NCBI GenBank assembly: GCA_028293545.1
Contig: JAQGOP010000035.1
Coordinates: forward strand, 62,001 to 126,000
Reading direction: 5' to 3'
Source: Verrucomicrobiota bacterium
GTDB taxonomy: Bacteria; Verrucomicrobiota; Verrucomicrobiia; Opitutales; Opitutaceae
DNA: 64,000 bases
Each line of letters opens with the position of its first letter. The stretch's first letter is position 1. The notes under the pieces were generated by a model that worked only from the letters and a program-made list of their open reading frames with translations, had not been told where the DNA came from and searched no databases. Below are positions 57,181-64,000 of the stretch, piece after piece. The translations under genes and the position numbers were made by a program.

Positions 57181-57574
57181 GGCACCACGAACTACACGAA
57201 GCCCGCGAAAAGAATACCGCCCGAGACAAACCTTCGGGTTTTGAACAGAAGGCAACCAAGGGAACGAAGAGGCCCCGGTGAGCGGAATCGCTCGTGCCTT
57301 AAACGATCTATGCTCCGAGAGCTTCCAATCGCAGCCTCAGGAATTGCTTGTGCCTTAAACAATTCCGGCTTCGGGAGGTTCCAATCGAAGACCGTCAAAG
57401 CATAGGCACCCATCGCACCCTTGGACTGCATGGGATCTGGAGCCTTGGAAATCTAATGCGTGTAGGGCACGAGCAAGTTTGCCGACCCCAACCGCTTCGT
57501 TCCCTTCGTTGCCTTCTGTTTAAAATCCGATGCCTGGTGCCGGGGTATTTCTTTTTGGGCGGTTCGTGGTGGCC
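57181..57574 (+). repeat. Dispersed inverted-repeat element, copy C (longest)
   Basis: A 394-base element between the UDG and Hpt genes. The left end is GGCACCACGAACTACACGAA then AAAGAATACC and TTTTGAACAGAAGGCAAC; the right end is CCTTCGTTGCCTTCTGTTTA then GGGGTATTTCTTTTTGGGC and GGTTCGTGGTGGCCC, forming matching inverted ends of about 85 bases. The interior has several GTGCCTTAAACGAT-type units, one duplicated. It accounts for nearly the whole 434-base gap; 57575-57593 is unremarkable. Confidence 0.85.
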
Positions 57575-57593
57575 CAGTCGGAAAATTACCGGG

Positions 57594-57953
57594 TCACTTC
57601 GCGAGCAGCTTCTCGATCTCGACCTTCGTCGTGGCAAAATCCGTCTTCAACGCCGCCAGCGTCGACGCGAGGCTGGTGAGGGGCTCGGCGTGCGAGCGGC
57701 TTTCGAGCTGCTCCGCGACGGCGCGCAGCGCGTTCGCGCCGACGTTGGATGACGCGCCTTTGATGCTGTGGGCGGCGCGGGTGAACCTGCCGACATCGCC
57801 CGATGCGATCGCCTCATCGAGCTCGGCGATCCGGTGCGGAACGTCCTCGAGAAAAATCCCCAGGATCTCCCGAAGGAACTCGTCATTGCCCGATTCGTCG
57901 AGGGCGCGCAGGTTTTCGATCGCCTCGGGGTCAATCACGAGTGGTGAGGGCAT
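57594..57953 (-). CDS. Orphan histidine phosphotransfer (Hpt) protein
   Basis: A 119-residue four-helix phosphorelay intermediate with the phosphoaccepting His in AAHSIKGASSNVGA. No kinase or regulator gene adjoins it. Such an Hpt could receive the phosphate from the receiver of a hybrid kinase such as the one at 14579-18436, which has no Hpt domain of its own. The ATG at 57953 is chosen; a 12-codon longer frame lacks support. Confidence 0.9.
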   Translation of the reverse strand: MPSPLVIDPEAIENLRALDESGNDEFLREILGIFLEDVPHRIAELDEAIASGDVGRFTRAAHSIKGASSNVGANALRAVAEQLESRSHAEPLTSLASTLAALKTDFATTKVEIEKLLAK

Positions 57954-58115
57954 GGGGGGAGCGCGAATAAGCGAACTGCGCCCGCCCACGGCAAGAACAC
58001 AATGGTTTCAATCCGGTTGGATTTGGCTGCGTAGTAATACATATCATGGAATAAGTATGCGTTGATGTTTGGGCTTGCTAGGCCGGAAAGCGACCCCTTG
58101 GCTCGCCTCCTCCAT
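57954..58115 (+). other. metK leader, no riboswitch recognised
   Basis: The 162-base gap between the divergent Hpt and metK start codons. SAM-responsive riboswitches often lie before metK, so I looked for one. GCTAGGCCGGAAAGCGACC and CCTTGGC near 58075-58100 can form an imperfect stem, but I cannot match a known SAM class by eye. Confidence 0.3.
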
Positions 58116-59282
58116 ATGGCCAATAAATTCGTTTTTTCCTCTGAGTCGGTCGGTGAAGGACATCCGGACAAGGTTGCGGATCTCATTTCTGACAGCGTCC
58201 TGGACGCCTGCCTTGCGCAGGACCGCTTCAGCCGGGTCGCCTGCGAAACCATGGTGAAGTCCAACATGGTGATCCTCGCCGGCGAGATCACGACGAAGGC
58301 GAAGTTAAACTACGAGGACATCGTCCGCGCGGCGATCCGCGATATCGGCTACGTGAACAAGGACGACGTGTTCCACGCCGATTCGGTGTTCATCAACAAT
58401 TACCTGACGAAGCAGTCCGACGACATCGCGCAGGGCGTCGACGCCCGCAAAGTCAAAGGCAAGAAAACCGCCGAGCAGGGCGCCGGCGACCAGGGCCTGA
58501 TGTTCGGCTACGCCTGCAATGAAACCCCCGAGCTCATGCCGACGCCGGTGATGTTTGCGCACCGCCTGGGGCGCCTGCTCACGAAAATCCGCAAGTCGGG
58601 CAAGGTCGATTGGCTGCGCCCCGACGCGAAGTCCCAGGTTTCGATCCGCTACGAGAACGACAAGCCGGTGGAAGTCGTCAACGTCGTCATTTCGACGCAG
58701 CACACCGAGAACGTCGAGCATCGCGAGATCGAGAGCTATCTCGTCGAGAACGTGATACGCAAGGTCATCCCCAAGCGGATGCTGACGAAGCGCACACAGT
58801 TCCTCATCAACCCCACCGGTCGTTTCGTGATCGGCGGACCGCAGGGGGATTCCGGCCTGACCGGGCGCAAGATCATCGTCGACACTTACGGCGGCTGGGG
58901 TCGTCACGGTGGCGGCGCCTTTTCCGGCAAGGATCCGTCGAAGGTTGATCGTTCGGCCGCCTACATGTGCCGCTGGGTCGCCAAGAACATTGTCGCCGCG
59001 GGCCTCGCTGAACTCGCCGAGCTCCAAGTCGCATATGCGATCGGTCATCCCGAACCGGTGAGCGTGTATGTCGATACGATGGGCACGGGTCGGGTGGCCG
59101 ACGAAAAAATCGCCAAGGCGGTCCGGGAAGTTTTCGGGTTCAAGCCCGCGCAGATCGTGGCCCAGCTGAATCTCCTTCGCCCGATCTATCGCCAGACGAC
59201 GAACTACGGACACTTCGGCAAAGCCGGGCTGCCGTGGGAGCAAACCAACAAAGTCGCCGCCCTCCAGGCCGCGGCGAAATAA
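58116..59282 (+). CDS. metK: S-adenosylmethionine synthetase
   Basis: A 388-residue enzyme that makes SAM from methionine and ATP. Signature motifs are [28 protein letters not shown] and [16 protein letters not shown]. The length matches. The ATG at 58116 gives the canonical N-terminus. ahcY follows after 19 bases; together they make and detoxify the methyl donor cycle. Confidence 0.97.
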   Translation: MANKFVFSSESVGEGHPDKVADLISDSVLDACLAQDRFSRVACETMVKSNMVILAGEITTKAKLNYEDIVRAAIRDIGYVNKDDVFHADSVFINNYLTKQSDDIAQGVDARKVKGKKTAEQGAGDQGLMFGYACNETPELMPTPVMFAHRLGRLLTKIRKSGKVDWLRPDAKSQVSIRYENDKPVEVVNVVISTQHTENVEHREIESYLVENVIRKVIPKRMLTKRTQFLINPTGRFVIGGPQGDSGLTGRKIIVDTYGGWGRHGGGAFSGKDPSKVDRSAAYMCRWVAKNIVAAGLAELAELQVAYAIGHPEPVSVYVDTMGTGRVADEKIAKAVREVFGFKPAQIVAQLNLLRPIYRQTTNYGHFGKAGLPWEQTNKVAALQAAAK

Positions 59283-59301
59283 CCCTTTAAACACTACGAA
59301 C

Positions 59302-60735
<1,434 letters not shown>

Positions 60736-60777
60736 GGTAAGGCGCTTCCGCGCGATTCGCGGACAATCCATCAAGCG

Positions 60778-60815
60778 ATCCTTCGCATCGGAAACGATGC
60801 GGGGGATTTTTTTTT
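60778..60815 (+). terminator. Rho-independent terminator of metK-ahcY
   Basis: CGCATCG and CGATGCG pair around a GAAA tetraloop, extended by ATCC against GGAT, and followed by nine T residues. It lies 42 bases after the ahcY stop codon. Confidence 0.92.
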
Positions 60816-60914
60816 GGGCGCTGACACGCCTACGGGGCGAATAGCCCGGCTTCGTCCGCTGCACGCGGGCTTCGGCGTGGCAGTCTTCGCGCCGCTGCTG
60901 CGGCGAGCGTAGAC

Positions 60915-61008
<94 letters not shown>

Positions 61009-61076
61009 AATCCAGCTCGCCGAGGCAAACGCCCGCGAAATAAAGTGCAAGGCGGATTTCCGATTTCAGTTTGGAA

Positions 61077-61099
61077 GTAGCGCAGGCGGCCCGCCTGCT
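61077..61099 (+). repeat. 23-bp REP-like palindrome, single copy
   Basis: GTAGCGCAGGCGGCCCGCCTGCT matches the plus-orientation copies at 3055 and 5227. It lies between the tRNA gene and the unknown gene at 61296; the rest of 61009-61295 holds nothing recognised. Confidence 0.85.
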
Positions 61100-61295
61100 C
61101 CGGCGATCGACTCGATTTCGAACACCGGCCCGGCCGCTCGCGATTCGATCTTCGGTGCAGGTAGCAGCGTTCAAGCTCCAACCTCCCAGCTCCGACGAGT
61201 TCCGAACTGTCAGGCCGAGATTTAAATCCAGAACGTCTGAGCGCAGCGCGGAAGAGCGTGTTGCCCCAACGCGTTCCACTCGCGGCCGGACTGGC

Positions 61296-61982
61296 TCAGC
61301 TCTCCTCGTCCACCGGGCGGTCCAGTTCCTCGCGGCACTCTGAAATCACGCGCAGCCAGATTTCGCGCAGGTCGAAAAGCTTTGGCAGGGTTTCCTCGCG
61401 ATAGGTCATCACCGCGCGATGCGCGGCGGCATCGGTGCTGTTCAGCAGCGCGAGCGACGAATTCAGCGCGCTCAACGCCCGCTTGAACAGGCTGATGGCC
61501 ATCGCGAAATCGCCAAAGTCGAGCGCATGGATCGCCTGCACCGCGTGCTCCTCGCCGCGGTGCAGCGAAGCGAGCAAGCCCAGCGCGAGCGCGGGCGGGA
61601 CCTTCGCGGCGTCGCCGGCGTTGAGTTCCCACGGGCGTTTCACGCTCAGGTAAATCGCCTTCGTCGCGATGAAGATCGGGTTCTTGTGCAGCGTGTAGAC
61701 CTCGGACTCGCTGCCATCGAGCGCATCCGCGGCGGATTCCTCGTCGTCGCCGTCCGCAACGGTCTCGTCGTCGCTCCAGTTTCCCAAGCCCCAGCCCATC
61801 TGCTGGGCGACCGCGTCGATGCGCGTCGGGTTGTTGCGGAAAGATTCGTAGAAGCCGAGGTAACGAAGGATGCTCTCGTCCTGTTCGCGCAAATAGCGCT
61901 CCCAATCAAATTCGTTCCACGCCAGCTCCCCGCGATCCTCCCACTCGCTTTCTGGGCCACCGTCAGAATCAAAGTCGCTCAT
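61296..61982 (-). CDS. Conserved acidic protein of unknown function
   Basis: A 228-residue soluble protein, acidic at the N-terminus (MSDFDSDGGPESEWEDRGEL) and in the central loop (DDETVADGDDEESAADAL). The C-terminal part is helical (AMAISLFKRALSALNSSLAL). It has no motif I can assign and no signal peptide. The intact reading frame and normal codon use support a real gene. Confidence 0.7.
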   Translation of the reverse strand: MSDFDSDGGPESEWEDRGELAWNEFDWERYLREQDESILRYLGFYESFRNNPTRIDAVAQQMGWGLGNWSDDETVADGDDEESAADALDGSESEVYTLHKNPIFIATKAIYLSVKRPWELNAGDAAKVPPALALGLLASLHRGEEHAVQAIHALDFGDFAMAISLFKRALSALNSSLALLNSTDAAAHRAVMTYREETLPKLFDLREIWLRVISECREELDRPVDEES

Positions 61983-62098
61983 TGAATAATGCGAAAATGA
62001 GTCCGCGCTTCCGTGGAATGCAAATCTAAATCATATGGTGGGTAGTTTCGATTGCGGGTTGATCCACGTCGCGCTCCGCCGCACGTTTCCGCCTTCCC

Positions 62099-62374
62099 AT
62101 GGCCGACGTCCACCACGAGCCAGTTTATTTCAGCGGGCGCGTCCAAGGTGTGGGATTTCGCTATACCGCGATGCAGGTGGCCAAGGAGTTCGAGGTCTCC
62201 GGCGTCGTCCGCAACCTCACTGACGGCCGCGTGCAGCTCGAGGTCGAGGGCCAGACCGCCGAAGTCGCGGCGTACATCGCCGCGATCGAGGAACGCATGC
62301 ACAGTTTCATCCGCAAGACAGAGCGCACCGGCGACATGCGGGCGCGGCAGTACCACGGTTTCACCATCGGATGA
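62099..62374 (+). CDS. acyP: Acylphosphatase
   Basis: A 91-residue alpha/beta protein that hydrolyses acyl phosphates. GRVQGVGFRYTA contains the catalytic Arg and VVRNLTDGRVQLEVEG contains the catalytic Asn. The length is typical. It overlaps the ABC transporter ATPase start by four bases, so the two are translationally coupled, an unusual pairing. Confidence 0.95.
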   Translation: MADVHHEPVYFSGRVQGVGFRYTAMQVAKEFEVSGVVRNLTDGRVQLEVEGQTAEVAAYIAAIEERMHSFIRKTERTGDMRARQYHGFTIG

Positions 62375-63081
62375 CTCCCGCCATCGAGCTCTGCGCCCTC
62401 ACCAAGGATTTTCCGGTGGGTTGGCGCGGAGCGAGAGTCCGCGCGCTTAACGCCATCAATCTCACGATTGCCCCGGGACAGGTGTTCGGACTCCTGGGAC
62501 CCAACGGTTCGGGAAAAAGCACGGTCTTGAAAATCGCCGCCGGCCTGCTCGAGCCGACCTCGGGCGCATGCCGGATTTTTGGCGTCGAAGCCGGCAGTTT
62601 CGAGGCGAGGTCGCTCAACGGGTATCTGCCCGACGCGCCGCATTTTTACCGATTCCTCAGCGGGCGTGAACTCGTGAATTTTTACGGCGGCCTTTCAGGC
62701 CTGCGGGGGTCGGAACTAGGGAGACGCGCCGACGAAGCGATCGAAGCCGTGGGGATGACACCCGCCGCGAACCGGCGGGTTGGAACCTACTCGAAAGGCA
62801 TGCTGCAACGCATCGGGCTCGCGCAGGCGATCGTCCATCGACCGCGGCTTTTGGTCTTGGATGAACCCGCCGCCGGGATGGATGAGAGCGGGGTGGCGAT
62901 GCTCAATGCCACGATTCGAAACCTGGTCGAAGACGGCGCGACTGTGGTGCTCACCTCCCACGACCTCGGCCAAGTTGGGCAGGTATGCGACCGCGTCGCG
63001 ACGCTTGAACTCGGGCGACTCATGCGGGAGCGCGCGGTCGGTGAAGTGAGCGAACTCACGGCGGAGTCGTACTCGATATGA
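62371..63081 (+). CDS. ABC transporter ATP-binding protein
   Basis: A 236-residue ATPase of the ABC-2 (CcmA/Nod) type. Walker A is GPNGSGKST, the signature is YSKGMLQRIGLAQAI and Walker B with the switch glutamate is LLVLDEPAAGMD. It overlaps acyP and the permease gene by four bases at each end. The partner below is a membrane permease, so this is an exporter of unknown cargo. Confidence 0.92.
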   Translation: MTPAIELCALTKDFPVGWRGARVRALNAINLTIAPGQVFGLLGPNGSGKSTVLKIAAGLLEPTSGACRIFGVEAGSFEARSLNGYLPDAPHFYRFLSGRELVNFYGGLSGLRGSELGRRADEAIEAVGMTPAANRRVGTYSKGMLQRIGLAQAIVHRPRLLVLDEPAAGMDESGVAMLNATIRNLVEDGATVVLTSHDLGQVGQVCDRVATLELGRLMRERAVGEVSELTAESYSI

Positions 63082-63902
63082 CTCACGCGTTCGATTCGGC
63101 GCGACGGATTGGATTGATCGTCGCGAACACTCTTCGCGAAGCACTTCGGCAACGGGTGTTGATTGTGCTTCTGCTGGCCGGGGTGGTCTTCGTGGGCGGC
63201 GCGCGATACCTGCGGGAGCTGAATTTCGGCACGCCCGAACTGAAGTTCATCGTCGACCTGGGTTTCGGCGGGATCGGTCTCTTCGGGGCCGTGCTCGCGA
63301 TCACGTTAACCGCTCAGTTGTTCTTCGCGGAGATCGAAGGGCGCACGGTTTCGACGCTCTTGGCGCGCCCGGTGCATCGGGCGGAATTTGTCCTCGGGAA
63401 ATTCGTGGGAAGCGCCGCAGTCGTGGGATCGTACAGCCTGCTCCTGACCGTCTTGCTCGCCGCAGTCGTTTGGTCGCGCGAAAGATCGTTGCTCCACGAT
63501 CTCGGCGCGGCGCCTTCGCCGAGGCCGATTGTTGAGTTCGGCTGGATCGCGGCGATGGGCTGGTTCGTGGCGCTCAAGCTCCTCGTGATGGCGGGACTCA
63601 CCCTCTTGATCGCGAGTTACGCCCGGACGCAGCTCTTCACGACGACGATTGGTTTCCTCGTTTTTGTGGCCTGCCACCTCCTGCCGTTCGCGCGGGGAGC
63701 TGCAGCGCACACGGATTCCCGGCCGATGCGATGGCTGGCGCAGCTGATGGTGGCGCTGCCTGACTTCCAATACTTCACGGTCGCGGCGTCAGGGAACGCG
63801 GCCGTGTGGAATCAGGTTCTCCGCGTTTCCGTCTATGGTTCTTCCTACGTCGCGATTACCTGCGGCCTCGCGGCATTTTGTTTTCGACGTCGTGAAATCT
63901 AA
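63078..63902 (+). CDS. ABC-2 type permease
   Basis: A 274-residue inner-membrane protein with about six transmembrane helices: VLIVLLLAGVVFVGGA, IGLFGAVLAITLTAQLFFAE and so on. It forms the pore of the exporter with the preceding ATPase. The stop codon overlaps the next, truncated gene. Confidence 0.88.
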   Translation: MTHAFDSARRIGLIVANTLREALRQRVLIVLLLAGVVFVGGARYLRELNFGTPELKFIVDLGFGGIGLFGAVLAITLTAQLFFAEIEGRTVSTLLARPVHRAEFVLGKFVGSAAVVGSYSLLLTVLLAAVVWSRERSLLHDLGAAPSPRPIVEFGWIAAMGWFVALKLLVMAGLTLLIASYARTQLFTTTIGFLVFVACHLLPFARGAAAHTDSRPMRWLAQLMVALPDFQYFTVAASGNAAVWNQVLRVSVYGSSYVAITCGLAAFCFRRREI

Positions 63903-64000
63903 GGTCGTCACGCTCGGCCTCGTGGCGGCAGCGATGGCCTTGGCGGGTCTGGAAAGCCACCGGATTATTGTGCACCCCGGGGACGGCGACCACGAAACCG
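63892..64000 (+). CDS. Truncated gene start in the exporter operon
   Basis: A GTG-initiated frame (MKSKVVTLGLVAAAMALAGL) overlapping the permease end by 11 bases and running off the window. The first 20 residues look like a signal peptide or membrane anchor. A periplasmic component or further membrane partner of the exporter is plausible, but only the start is visible. Confidence 0.5.
   Translation, partial: MKSKVVTLGLVAAAMALAGLESHRIIVHPGDGDHET

Noticed and set aside
57990-58115. A SAM-responsive riboswitch upstream of metK.
   Set aside because: An imperfect stem is possible, but I could not match the conserved core of a known SAM riboswitch class.

Overview
The window is about 63% GC and densely packed on both strands. 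It looks like the chromosome of a Gram-negative Verrucomicrobiota bacterium, most likely an Opitutaceae relative. Supporting content is inferred from gene families: LpxI, TonB/ExbBD-type transport, GlnRS beside GltX, an McsA-McsB-ClpC set, prepilin-like proteins, and abundant intergenic palindromes. No phage, integrase, plasmid, CRISPR or rRNA gene was seen. Most of it is ordinary housekeeping chromosome with small accessory islands around 26-32 kb.

Layout. 1-0.85 kb is a degenerate palindromic repeat array. 0.85-9 kb: M14 peptidase, gltX converging on glnS across a composite repeat, a CBS/DRTGG family II pyrophosphatase, a pseudopilin-like protein and ilvE. 9.2-13.4 kb: mcsA-mcsB-clpC, the protein-arginine kinase and its unfoldase partner, with no ctsR. 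13.7-18.4 kb: a giant propeller hybrid histidine kinase coupled to a LuxR-type response regulator. 18.6-21.7 kb: a LysR regulator divergent from leuCD. 21.7-22.7 kb: exbB-exbD. 22.8-31 kb: SDR, VF530, an HD-GYP protein with a large insertion, then a cluster of unknown membrane-anchored coiled-coil proteins and small proteins. 31-41 kb: a possible operon of TonB receptor, NTF2-like protein and lipoprotein, a Na+/H+ antiporter, dtd, fabV, an ECF sigma/anti-sigma pair and a glycosyltransferase. 41-50 kb: a DapF homologue lacking both usual catalytic cysteines, a conserved protein of unknown function, sppA-sufT, and DUF151-dus-larA. 49-57 kb: leuS-lpxI, an S1C protease coupled to a catalytically dead-looking PDZ paralogue, then ribE and an unusual uracil-DNA glycosylase. 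57.6-64 kb: an orphan Hpt protein, metK-ahcY, tRNA-Ser(GCT), an unknown protein, and acyP followed by an ABC-2 type exporter operon cut by the window edge.

Genes that probably work together: McsA/McsB mark proteins with phospho-arginine for ClpC-type degradation; metK-ahcY make SAM and clear S-adenosylhomocysteine; leuCD and ilvE act in leucine/branched-chain amino acid synthesis; ExbBD could energise the TonB receptor; the hybrid kinase signals through the LuxR regulator, perhaps through an Hpt protein.

The most unusual signals are: (1) a dispersed 160-400 bp element family with long terminal inverted repeats (copies near 3.1, 27.1 and 57.2 kb); (2) REPIN-like inverted pairs of a 23-bp palindrome; (3) a DapF homologue with both active-site cysteines replaced; (4) a pseudo-protease paired with its active paralogue; (5) start codons almost uniformly lacking Shine-Dalgarno sequences, often preceded by C/T-rich leaders.
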